Positions 45,454 through 53,170 of a DNA stretch of 63,140 nt are shown one piece after another. How positions within the stretch are numbered: the stretch's first letter is position 1; every line of letters begins with the position of its first letter. The position numbers and the translations under genes were made by a program. The notes beneath the pieces were generated by a model. It had not been told where the DNA came from, ran no database searches, and worked only from the letters and a program-made list of their open reading frames with translations. The DNA is from Microcella alkaliphila (GTDB lineage: Bacteria; Actinomycetota; Actinomycetes; Actinomycetales; Microbacteriaceae): contig NZ_SGXT01000020.1 of NCBI RefSeq assembly GCF_004216855.1, positions 1-63,140 on the forward strand. Direction: 5' to 3'.

Positions 45454-46281
45454 ATGGCTAACGTGAGCCTGGCCGACATCAAGGCCCTGCGCGAACAGCT
45501 CGGGACCGGCATGGTCGACACGAAGAACGCTCTCGTGGAGGCCGACGGCGACATCGCCAAGGCAACCGAGATCCTCCGTCTGAAGGGCGCGAAGGGCAAC
45601 GCCAAGCGCGCCGACCGCTCGACGAGCGAGGGCCTCATCGCCGCCCACGAGGGCGACGGCGCGGTCACCATGATCGAGCTCGCCTGCGAGACCGACTTCG
45701 TCGCCAAGGGCGACAAGTTCGTCGCACTCGGTGACAAGGTCCTCGCCGCGGTTGCCGCCGCGGGCGCCTCGACCGCCGAGGAGGGCCTCGCCGCCCCCGC
45801 TGAGGGTGGCACCGTCGCCGAACTGATCGACGGCGAAGCCGCGATCATTGGCGAGAAGATGGAGCTGCGTCGCGTCGCTCGCCTCACGGGCGACAACTTC
45901 GCCGTGTACCTGCACCGCACCAACAAGGACCTGCCCCCGCAGGTCGGTGTGGTCGTGGCCTACACCGGTGACGACGCCGAGACCGCGCGCAGCATCGCGC
46001 AGCACATCTCGTTCGCCGACCCGCAGTACCTGAGCCGCGACGACGTTCCGGCCGAGACGGTCGACAACGAGCGCCGCATCGTCGAAGAGATCTCGCGCAA
46101 CGAGGGCAAGCCCGAGGCCGCCCTGCCGAAGATCGTCGAGGGTCGCGTCGGCGCCTTCTTCAAGCAGGTGGCCCTGCTCGAGCAGGACTACGCCCGCGAC
46201 AACAAGCTCTCGGTGTCGCAGGTGCTGAAGGACGCCGGTCTCACCGTGACCGGCTTCGCCCGCTTCAAGGTCGGCGCCTAA
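45454..46281 (+). CDS. tsf: Elongation factor Ts
   Basis: 275 residues with the N-terminal UBA-like start LADIKALREQLGTGMVDTKNAL and the core ACETDFVAKGDKF. EF-Ts regenerates EF-Tu-GTP. TTAGGAGACAC is the ribosome site. The C-terminal coiled-coil part is reduced as usual in actinobacteria. Confidence 0.96.
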   Translation: MANVSLADIKALREQLGTGMVDTKNALVEADGDIAKATEILRLKGAKGNAKRADRSTSEGLIAAHEGDGAVTMIELACETDFVAKGDKFVALGDKVLAAVAAAGASTAEEGLAAPAEGGTVAELIDGEAAIIGEKMELRRVARLTGDNFAVYLHRTNKDLPPQVGVVVAYTGDDAETARSIAQHISFADPQYLSRDDVPAETVDNERRIVEEISRNEGKPEAALPKIVEGRVGAFFKQVALLEQDYARDNKLSVSQVLKDAGLTVTGFARFKVGA

Positions 46282-46294
46282 GCCGTGCCGCTTC

Positions 46295-46336
46295 GGGGTC
46301 CGGTCCGCAACTCGTTGCGGATCGGACCCCTTCTTT
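46295..46336 (+). terminator. Terminator after tsf
   Basis: Long stem GGGGTCCGGTCCGC / GCGGATCGGACCCC (one G-T pair), small loop, then a pyrimidine tract CTTCTTTCT. Strong rho-independent-like terminator ending the rpsB-tsf transcript. Confidence 0.85.
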
Positions 46337-46354
46337 CTGCGCCGAGCAGACCGC

Positions 46355-46360
46355 TAGCCT
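46355..46360 (+). promoter_or_regulatory. Probable -10 element of pyrH
   Basis: TAGCCT about 39 bases before the pyrH GTG; a short leader with AAGGAG follows. Confidence 0.4.
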
Positions 46361-46398
46361 GATCCGTACGACCACCGCGACATCCCTCAAGGAGCCCT

Positions 46399-47112
46399 GT
46401 GTCCGCATCCCGCCGCCGCGTCCTGTTGAAGCTCTCTGGTGAAGCGTTTGGAGGGGGAGCGCTCGGCGTCAACCCCGACATCGTGAGCGGAATCGCCCGC
46501 GAGATCGCCGAGGCCGCGGCGAGCGGCGTGGAGGTGGCGATCGTCGTCGGTGGCGGCAACTTCTTCCGCGGTGCGGAACTCAGCCAGCGCGGCATGGAGC
46601 GCGGTCGCGCCGACTATATGGGGATGCTCGGCACCGTCATGAACGCCCTCGCCCTGCAAGACTTCCTCGAGCAGGCGGGCGCCGACGTTCGCGTGCAGTC
46701 GGCGATCCAGATGACCCAGGTCGCCGAACCGTACATTCCATTGCGCGCCGTGCGTCACCTTGAGAAGGGGCGCGTCGTGGTGTTCGGCGCCGGTGCTGGC
46801 CTTCCCTACTTCTCGACCGACACGGTCGCCGCGCAGCGCGCGCTCGAGATCAAGGCCGATGAGGTTCTCGTGGCGAAGAATGGCGTCGACGGCGTTTACA
46901 GCGATGACCCGCGCACGAACCCCGACGCTCACAAGCTCGATGAGATCACCTACCAGGACGCGCTTGTGAACGGCCTCAAGGTTGTCGACTCGACCGCGTT
47001 CAGCCTTTGCATGGACAACGGGATGCCCATGGTCGTCTTCGGCATGGAACCCGGCGGCAACATCGCGAAGGCGATCCGCGGCGAGGCCCTCGGCACCCGC
47101 GTCACGCGCTAG
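46399..47112 (+). CDS. pyrH: UMP kinase
   Basis: 237 residues of the amino-acid kinase fold: [20 protein letters not shown] at the start, [13 protein letters not shown], and the UMP/GTP regions [32 protein letters not shown]. Converts UMP to UDP; feedback by UTP is typical. GTG start with AAGGAG. EamA transporter follows 12 bp later. Confidence 0.96.
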   Translation: MSASRRRVLLKLSGEAFGGGALGVNPDIVSGIAREIAEAAASGVEVAIVVGGGNFFRGAELSQRGMERGRADYMGMLGTVMNALALQDFLEQAGADVRVQSAIQMTQVAEPYIPLRAVRHLEKGRVVVFGAGAGLPYFSTDTVAAQRALEIKADEVLVAKNGVDGVYSDDPRTNPDAHKLDEITYQDALVNGLKVVDSTAFSLCMDNGMPMVVFGMEPGGNIAKAIRGEALGTRVTR

Positions 47113-47124
47113 AGCGCGCCGCCC

Positions 47125-48042
47125 GTGACCGCGGCGCTGCTCATTCTGTTCGCGGCGGTCGCGCACGCGGCGTGGAACGTCCTCGTGAAGCGCCAGGGCG
47201 CATCCGGGCCCGTGTTTTTCGCGCTCGTCGCCGGATCGGCGACGGTGCTCGCCGCGCCATTCGCGATACCGCTGCTGGTGGCGACTCAGCCGCCCGCTTC
47301 GTGGCTGGGGTGGGCTCTTGTGAGCGCCGCGTTTCACACGGCGTACATGCTGCTTCTGCAGCGCGGATATCGCGTCGCCGACGTCGGCGTCGTGTACCCG
47401 CTCGCGCGCGGCACCGGGCCGCTGCTCTCGGTGGCGGGGGCCGTTTTGCTGCTCGGCGAGCGGCCGGTGATTGTCACGCTCACCGGGGCAGCGCTCGTCG
47501 TGGCCGGTGTCGTCGTGATCGGAACCGCGTCGGCGCGCCCGGGTGCGCAGGGTGCCGGTGGCTCCACCGAGCGGGTTGGCGCAGGAGCAGCAGCCCACGA
47601 TGCCGCTGCTCGGCTCCGTCGTGGGGTCATCTACGGATCGGCCGTCGGGGTCTCCATCGCCGGCTACACGCTCTGGGACGCCGCCGCCGTGACCGGCGCG
47701 GGCCTCAGCCCGCTCGGCCACTTCTGGGCGAGCCTCGCCCTGCAGACGCTCATGCTCACGGCACTCGCGCTGCGCCGGACACCCGCCCCGCGCATCCTGC
47801 GGGAGGAGGCGCGACGCCACCTCCCGGTCGCGGTCGCCGTCGGCGTGCTGTCGACCGCGTCGTACCTGGCAATCCTCACCGCCTACGGCTTTGCGCCCGT
47901 CTCGGTGGTGGCCCCCGCCCGCGAGCTCAGCGTCGTGCTCATCGCGCTCGCCGGCTGGCTGCTGTTTCGCGAGCCGCACCCGGCGAGGCGGCTCGCGGGC
48001 GCGGTGGTCGTGCTGGCCGGCGTCGCGCTCCTCGCTGTCTGA
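47125..48042 (+). CDS. EamA/DMT family transporter
   Basis: 305 residues, ten membrane segments formed by two EamA repeats; MLLLQRGYRVADVGVVYPLARGTGPL is typical. A loop rich in Ala, Gly and Arg (about 135-165) separates the repeats. Such proteins export amino acids, nucleosides or other metabolites. The gene lies between pyrH and frr, where it is not common, so it is probably an insertion. GTG start. Confidence 0.88.
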   Translation: MTAALLILFAAVAHAAWNVLVKRQGASGPVFFALVAGSATVLAAPFAIPLLVATQPPASWLGWALVSAAFHTAYMLLLQRGYRVADVGVVYPLARGTGPLLSVAGAVLLLGERPVIVTLTGAALVVAGVVVIGTASARPGAQGAGGSTERVGAGAAAHDAAARLRRGVIYGSAVGVSIAGYTLWDAAAVTGAGLSPLGHFWASLALQTLMLTALALRRTPAPRILREEARRHLPVAVAVGVLSTASYLAILTAYGFAPVSVVAPARELSVVLIALAGWLLFREPHPARRLAGAVVVLAGVALLAV

Positions 48043-48056
48043 CGGGTGCCGCCCAC

Positions 48057-48062
48057 TAGACT
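48057..48062 (+). promoter_or_regulatory. Probable -10 element of frr
   Basis: TAGACT about 32 bases before the frr GTG; a short leader with GAGGAG follows. Confidence 0.4.
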
Positions 48063-48093
48063 CGATGGCGACCTGAACCGAGGAGTGGTGCGC

Positions 48094-48648
48094 GTGATCG
48101 CGGATGTACTGGCGGAAGCCGCCGAGAAGATGACCAAGGCCGTCGACGTGGCGAAGGAGGACTTCGCAACCGTCCGCACGGGCCGCGCGAACCCGCAGCT
48201 ATTCCAGAAGATCCTCGTCGAGTACTACGGCACGCCGACGCCCCTCGCGCAGCTCGCGAGCCTGCAGAACCCCGAGGCGCGCGTGCTCATCATCACGCCG
48301 TACGACAAGAGCGCTCTGAAAGAGATCGAGAAGGCGATCGTCAACTTCCCGAACCTCGGGGCGACGCCGAACAACGACGGCGAGATCATCCGCGTGACGA
48401 TGCCCGAGCTCACCGAAGACCGGCGCAAGGAATACGTGAAGATCGTCAAGGGCAAGGCCGAAGACTGCAAGGTCGCGATCCGCAACATCCGCCGCAAGGC
48501 GAAGGACGACCTCGACGCGCTGAAGAGCGAGGTCGGCGACGACGAGGTCGCACGCGCCGAGAAAGAGCTCGAGGCGATCACCAAGAAGCACGTCGAGGCG
48601 GCCGACGAGGCGCTGAAGAAGAAGGAAGCCGAGCTGCTCGAGGTCTGA
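48094..48648 (+). CDS. frr: Ribosome recycling factor
   Basis: 184 residues from GTG 48094, with GAGGAG eight bases before it; this gives the standard length of about 185. The three-helix bundle and the conserved RTGRANP and [14 protein letters not shown] segments are clear. RRF with EF-G splits the ribosome after termination. Stop overlaps cdsA start (TGATG). Confidence 0.96.
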   Translation: MIADVLAEAAEKMTKAVDVAKEDFATVRTGRANPQLFQKILVEYYGTPTPLAQLASLQNPEARVLIITPYDKSALKEIEKAIVNFPNLGATPNNDGEIIRVTMPELTEDRRKEYVKIVKGKAEDCKVAIRNIRRKAKDDLDALKSEVGDDEVARAEKELEAITKKHVEAADEALKKKEAELLEV

Positions 48649-49640
48649 TGGCCGACGGCAGAAACGACGAGGCGTCGACGGCGACGGATCGCATCCGGCG
48701 TACGGCGCGCACGGCCCGCGGCGAAGTCGAGGGTCGCATTCACGAGGTTGAGGAGCGCATCCACGACATCGAAGCGCGCGCCCGCGAAATGGATGCACGC
48801 ATCGAGAAGCGCGTCGGACGCAACCTCCCCAAAGCCCTCTTCTTCGGCTTGGTGCTCGGCTTCGCCCTGCTGTTCAGCCTGATCTTCGTCACTGAGCTGT
48901 TCATGCTGTTCGGCGCGGCGCTTGTCGTCTTCACCTCGTACGAGCTCGCCAGCGCCCTGCGCTTCGCGGGCCGTGATGTGCCGCGCATCCCTGTCGTCAT
49001 CGCGTCGGTGGGCGTCATCGCACCCGCGTATTATTTCGGCGCAGCGGGACTCTGGTGGGCGTTCCTCGCGGGGGCGGCGTTCGTCACGGTGTGGCGCCTC
49101 GTCGAGCAGCTGCGCCCGTCGCTGCGGAATGACCCGGCGGTGTCGCTGTCGACCGATCTCGCTGCCGGCATCTTCGTGCTCGCCTACGTGGCCCTGCTCG
49201 GAGGCTTCGCCGTGGTTATGACCGCGGCCGAGGGCGGCGAGTGGTGGACCCTCGCCTACCTGATCATCGTGATCTGCATCGATATCGGGGCCTACGTGAG
49301 CGGGCTGTCGTTCGGCAAGACGCCCATGGCCCCCAAAATCAGCCCCAAGAAGACCTGGGAGGGGTTCGCCGGCGCCGTCGCGGTCGCTCTGCTGGCCGGG
49401 GTGCTGCTCGCGATCTTCATGCTGGGCGAAGCGTGGTGGGTCGGGTTGGTCCTCGCCGGCGCGATGATTGTCACCGCGACGGTCGGCGACCTGACGGAGT
49501 CGCTGTTGAAGCGCGACCTCGGCATCAAGGACATCTCGACCTGGCTACCCGGGCACGGCGGCTTCCTTGATCGCCTTGATTCGATCCTGCCGTCGACTAT
49601 CGCCGCGTACCTCGTGTTCCTCGCCTTCGGTGGCTCGTGA
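48648..49640 (+). CDS. cdsA: Phosphatidate cytidylyltransferase
   Basis: 330 residues. A charged, coiled N-terminus of about 60 residues (HEVEERIHDIEARAREMDAR) precedes eight or so membrane segments. The family signature at the end is intact: FGKTPMAPKISPKKTWEGFAG and GDLTESLLKRDLGIKD. It makes CDP-diacylglycerol from phosphatidate and CTP, feeding all phospholipid synthesis. The coiled tail is an extra. Start overlaps frr, stop overlaps the DivIVA-domain gene. Confidence 0.94.
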   Translation: MADGRNDEASTATDRIRRTARTARGEVEGRIHEVEERIHDIEARAREMDARIEKRVGRNLPKALFFGLVLGFALLFSLIFVTELFMLFGAALVVFTSYELASALRFAGRDVPRIPVVIASVGVIAPAYYFGAAGLWWAFLAGAAFVTVWRLVEQLRPSLRNDPAVSLSTDLAAGIFVLAYVALLGGFAVVMTAAEGGEWWTLAYLIIVICIDIGAYVSGLSFGKTPMAPKISPKKTWEGFAGAVAVALLAGVLLAIFMLGEAWWVGLVLAGAMIVTATVGDLTESLLKRDLGIKDISTWLPGHGGFLDRLDSILPSTIAAYLVFLAFGGS

Positions 49641-50233
49641 GCGACGCGGTGGGGCCCCGCCGGCGCGCGCGGCAGAATGAGAACGTGACGACCACATTTC
49701 CGCTCGCGCGTCGCGGCGAGCCGGCGTACGACGCTGAGCACGTCGACGCGTTCCTCGCCGAGGCCCGAGCCGCGTACGCCGACCCGGCCAGCACCTCGCT
49801 GTCGAGCGACGCGATTCGCGGGGCGGCATTTCGAGTCGTGCGACGCGGCGGATACGCGGCGACGCGGGTCGACCAGGCTCTTGAGCGGCTCGAGGAGGCC
49901 TTCGCCGCCCGTGAGCGCGAGCAGGCCATCGCCGCACAGGGCGAGGCTGCTTACTACGCGGAAGTACGTGCGGCCGCCCAGGAGATCGTCGACCGGCTTG
50001 CCCGACCGGAGGGGCAGCGCTTCCGCCGTGTGAGCCCGCTGACGCGGGGGTACCGGCCGAGTGATGTGGACGCGCTCTGCGATCGACTGTCAGGGTACTT
50101 TCAGCGAGGCGAATCGGTGCCGGTGCACACGGTGCGCACGATCGCCTTCCGCCCGGGGTTTGGCGGCTACGACGAGCGTCAGGTCGACCTCGTGCTCGAC
50201 ACCGTTATTCGCGTCATGCTCGCCGTGCGCTGA
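49637..50233 (+). CDS. DivIVA-domain repeat protein
   Basis: 198 residues with three short copies of a DivIVA-like motif: FPLARRGEPAYDAEHVDAFL (about 4-25), RGYRPSDVDALCDRL (about 137-151) and FGGYDERQVDLVLDT near the end. Each resembles the N-terminal F-x-x-x-x-x-G-Y-x-x-x-x-V-D-x-F-L motif of DivIVA, which binds curved membrane at poles and septa. No long coiled coil follows, unlike Wag31. GTG start overlaps cdsA. A link to cell growth or lipid supply is inferred from place. Confidence 0.8.
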   Translation: MSDAVGPRRRARQNENVTTTFPLARRGEPAYDAEHVDAFLAEARAAYADPASTSLSSDAIRGAAFRVVRRGGYAATRVDQALERLEEAFAAREREQAIAAQGEAAYYAEVRAAAQEIVDRLARPEGQRFRRVSPLTRGYRPSDVDALCDRLSGYFQRGESVPVHTVRTIAFRPGFGGYDERQVDLVLDTVIRVMLAVR

Positions 50234-50264
50234 CCCCGACCCTGCCAGATCAGCACTCGTGGGC

Positions 50265-50270
50265 TAGACT
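50265..50270 (+). promoter_or_regulatory. Probable -10 element before the transglycosylase-like gene
   Basis: TAGACT, nine bases, then GTG at 50280. No ribosome site. Confidence 0.35.
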
Positions 50271-50279
50271 CTTGCTCTC

Positions 50280-50972
50280 GTGGGGAGACATTCAGCGACA
50301 GTGACGCGCTCGTCCGCGTCCTCCTGGGCGGGTTCGAGCGGTATTCGCCGTACCCCGCGTGCGGATGTCGTGGTGCGGGTTCCGACTCCGGAACGCCACG
50401 TGCGCCGCACCTGGACCCTCCCGGTTTTCTCCTTCCTCGCGACGCTCTCGTTCGTCATGGTGTCGGTAATCGACCCCACCTCCGGTGCCGCGGCCGACGT
50501 CGAAACCTACGCCCCGGCTGAGCGCGCGCCCGTGCAGCAGTTCGCGGTCGAGGGCGACGTTGAGCACGGAGTCGAAACGGCGTCGTACGAGATCATCGAG
50601 CCCGAACCCGAGCCGGCGCCCGCCCCGGCCGCTGCGAGCGGCTTCGCACCGCCGGCCGGCACGCCCGACCCCGGCACCGCTCAGGCCATCGCGGCCGACA
50701 TGGTTGCCGCACGCGGATGGGGTGCCGGTGAGTTCGACTGCCTCGTCGCGCTGTGGAACAAAGAGTCTGGCTGGAACGTCTACGCCATGAACCCGTATTC
50801 GGGCGCCTACGGAATTCCGCAGTCGCTGCCCGGCAACAAGATGGCGACGGCCGGCGCCGACTGGCAGACGAACCCGGCCACCCAGATCACGTGGGGCCTG
50901 AACTACATCCAGGGTCGCTACGGCAGCCCCTGCGGCGCCTGGGGCCACAGCCAGCAGGTCGGCTGGTACTAG
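50280..50972 (+). CDS. Secreted lytic-transglycosylase-like protein
   Basis: 230 residues. A basic N-terminal tail (about 1-45) leads to one membrane/signal segment (LPVFSFLATLSFVMVSVI). After a Pro/Glu/Ala-rich linker (about 85-110) comes a compact domain (130-230) with CLVALWNKESGWNVYAMNP, where the Glu would be catalytic, then YGIPQSLPG and the end GAWGHSQQVGWY. This layout is seen in actinobacterial resuscitation-type transglycosylases that cut peptidoglycan. Two cysteines may form a disulfide. Confidence 0.85.
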   Translation: MGRHSATVTRSSASSWAGSSGIRRTPRADVVVRVPTPERHVRRTWTLPVFSFLATLSFVMVSVIDPTSGAAADVETYAPAERAPVQQFAVEGDVEHGVETASYEIIEPEPEPAPAPAAASGFAPPAGTPDPGTAQAIAADMVAARGWGAGEFDCLVALWNKESGWNVYAMNPYSGAYGIPQSLPGNKMATAGADWQTNPATQITWGLNYIQGRYGSPCGAWGHSQQVGWY

Positions 50973-50981
50973 GCCACCGCC

Positions 50982-51284
50982 GTGCCGCGCAGTAACCGGT
51001 CACGGCGGCGGCACGGGGCACAGGCAGACCCCGAGCCGCTGGATCTCGCGCGCATCACCGCGGGCATGAAGCGCACCGAGCAGAAGCGCTCGGGTACCTG
51101 GATGGTGCAGCCCTCGGGCGCCGCATCGGCCGAGAAGGTCTACACCTGCCCCGGCTGCGGCGGCACGATTGCCTCGGGCGTCGCCCACGTGGTGGTCTGG
51201 CGCACCGACCACTTCCTCGGCGACGACGCGGCGCTGTTTGAGCGTCGACACTGGCACACGCGCTGTTGGCGCATCGAACCGTGA
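50982..51284 (+). CDS. Hypothetical protein with zinc-ribbon-like motif
   Basis: 100 residues. Basic N-terminus (PRSNRSRRRHG), then a C-terminal part with CPGCGG and later HWHTRCW; C-x2-C with H and C at the end suggests a treble-clef zinc site. Widespread in actinobacteria as an unknown protein, sometimes labelled ATP/GTP-binding without clear proof. The next gene's GTG overlaps its stop. Confidence 0.7.
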   Translation: MPRSNRSRRRHGAQADPEPLDLARITAGMKRTEQKRSGTWMVQPSGAASAEKVYTCPGCGGTIASGVAHVVVWRTDHFLGDDAALFERRHWHTRCWRIEP

Positions 51285-52033
51285 AAGGCCCCATGCACAA
51301 CGACCAGGCGACGACCGAGGGTGACGAAATCCGCGGCAGCACCCTGCTGCCCGCCCGCCGCGAGAACATCGAGCTGACGACGGCCGACGGGCTGACGCTG
51401 GTCGGCGAACTGAGCCTGCCCGAACACGGCGACCCGGTCGCGACGCTCGTGTGCCTGCATCCGCTTCCGACGGCGGGCGGGTTCATGGACTCGCACATCA
51501 TTCGCAAGGCCGCTGCCCGCCTTCCCGCCCTCGCCGACCTCGCGGTGCTGCGATTCAACTTCCGCGGCGTGACGTCGCCCCGAGGTACGTCCGACGGCGA
51601 ATTCGGCCACGGCGACCTCGAGCGGCACGACCTCGCGGCCGCCGTCGCGTTCGCCGCCGCGCGGTTGCTGCCGAACCCGTGGCTGCTGGGCTGGTCTTTT
51701 GGTACCGAGGTCGCCCTCAAGCACGGTCTCGCCCACGACGTTGTGGGAGCGATTCTGCTTTCGCCGCCGCTGCACCGCACGAGCGAGGACGAGGTCGCCG
51801 CCTGGGCCGACAGCGGGAAGCGTCTCGTTGCTGTGATTCCCGAACTCGATGACTACCTGCGCCCCGCGGAGGCGCGTGAGCGCTTCTCGTCCGTGCCGGA
51901 GCTCGACTTCGTCGCGGTCGAGGGCGGCAAGCACCTCTGGGTCGGCGAGAACCAGACGTACCGCGTGCTGAGCGAGATCGTGGCGCGGCTGAACCCCGCC
52001 GTGCTGCCGTTACCGACGCGCTGGCCCGCCTAG
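51281..52033 (+). CDS. Alpha/beta hydrolase
   Basis: 250 residues. Nucleophile elbow GWSFG in WLLGWSFGTEVALKHGL, oxyanion region CLHPLPTAGGFMD and the terminal His in EGGKHLWVG near residue 225. Close to the short hydrolase/dienelactone-like group whose substrates are mostly unknown. Start is GTG 51281 (GTGA overlap with the zinc-ribbon gene) or ATG 51293, four bases after GAAAGG. Ends 38 bp before the AI-2E-type gene on the other strand. Confidence 0.85.
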   Translation: MKGPMHNDQATTEGDEIRGSTLLPARRENIELTTADGLTLVGELSLPEHGDPVATLVCLHPLPTAGGFMDSHIIRKAAARLPALADLAVLRFNFRGVTSPRGTSDGEFGHGDLERHDLAAAVAFAAARLLPNPWLLGWSFGTEVALKHGLAHDVVGAILLSPPLHRTSEDEVAAWADSGKRLVAVIPELDDYLRPAEARERFSSVPELDFVAVEGGKHLWVGENQTYRVLSEIVARLNPAVLPLPTRWPA

Positions 52034-52071
52034 TGCTTCGGGCCGCCGACAAGCGGCGTGACGAACGGCAG

Positions 52072-53133
52072 CTAGGCCGCCTCCTGCCGGGGAACGATCA
52101 CCTGGTCGATGATGATCAGCACGGACGCGGCGACCGGAATCGCGATGAGGGCACCGAGAACGCCGAGCAGCGTGCCTCCCGACAAGGCGGCGATGACGAC
52201 GACGACCCCGGGAACGCGCACGGCGCGGCGCATGATGTTGGGCGCCAAGAGGTATGCCTCGACCTGCATGTAGATGAGGTAGTAGATCGCGGCGACGATC
52301 ACCGTCGAGATCGACTCGGGGTTCACGAGCCACTGCGTGAGCACGATGATCGTGGAGCCCGTAATCGTTCCGACGAGGGGCACCAGCGAGAACAGGAACG
52401 CGACGAACGCGAATAACGCCGGATACTGCGCGCCGATGATGCTCAAGAACGCGAAACTCAGGATGCCGTTGCACAGCGCGAGCGTCACCTGGCCGACGAC
52501 GTAGCGGCCGACAGCCATCGACACCTGCTCGGCGATGCGGATGAACCCCTCGCGCTTCGAGGCTGGCACCAGTCGATAGAGCGCCGCCTTGATCGAGTTC
52601 AAGGATGAGGCAAAAAACAGCGTCAAGATCAGGATGATCAGCCCGCCGAAGAGGCCCGCAGCGATGCCGATTCCCGCCGACAGCACTCCGCCGCCAATTT
52701 CGGCGAGGTTCGCCGGATCGCTGAGGAAGGCGAGCGCTGATTCGGCTGACTGTCGGACGTTCAGGATCTCGACCGGGATGAAGCTCTGCGCGTTGTCGAA
52801 GAACTCGTCGAGACTCTCGATCGATTGCAGGTACCGCGTGATCTGGGTGATGAGGCGATCGGTTTGTTCGACGATGACGGGCACGAGCGCAAACACGAGT
52901 CCCGTGAAGAGGGCGACGACACCGGTGAGCACCGTGACGATCGCCGACCACCGGGGCCAGCCCCGCTTCTCGAGCCACGTGATGAGCGGGTCGAGCCCGA
53001 GCGCGAGGAAAATCGCTGCGCCGATGTAGGTGATGATCGTCGCGAGCGAGACGAACGCGCCACCGATGAACAGTGCGACCAGCACTCCGAGCCCGCCCAG
53101 CAGGCCGACGCGGAACGCGCTGTGGATCTTCAC
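52072..53133 (-). CDS. AI-2E family (TqsA/PerM-like) transporter
   Basis: 353 residues with seven or eight membrane segments and the family motif PASKREGFIRIAEQVSMAVGRYVVGQV in the middle. These proteins export small molecules or autoinducer-2, or act as Na+/H+ exchangers; the job here is unknown. GTG start. Lies 37 bp downstream of the coiled-coil gene, probably in one transcript. Confidence 0.9.
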   Translation of the reverse strand: MKIHSAFRVGLLGGLGVLVALFIGGAFVSLATIITYIGAAIFLALGLDPLITWLEKRGWPRWSAIVTVLTGVVALFTGLVFALVPVIVEQTDRLITQITRYLQSIESLDEFFDNAQSFIPVEILNVRQSAESALAFLSDPANLAEIGGGVLSAGIGIAAGLFGGLIILILTLFFASSLNSIKAALYRLVPASKREGFIRIAEQVSMAVGRYVVGQVTLALCNGILSFAFLSIIGAQYPALFAFVAFLFSLVPLVGTITGSTIIVLTQWLVNPESISTVIVAAIYYLIYMQVEAYLLAPNIMRRAVRVPGVVVVIAALSGGTLLGVLGALIAIPVAASVLIIIDQVIVPRQEAA

Positions 53134-53170
53134 CGGCTACCTCGCACTCTCTCGTCGCGCGCCGCGCGAC

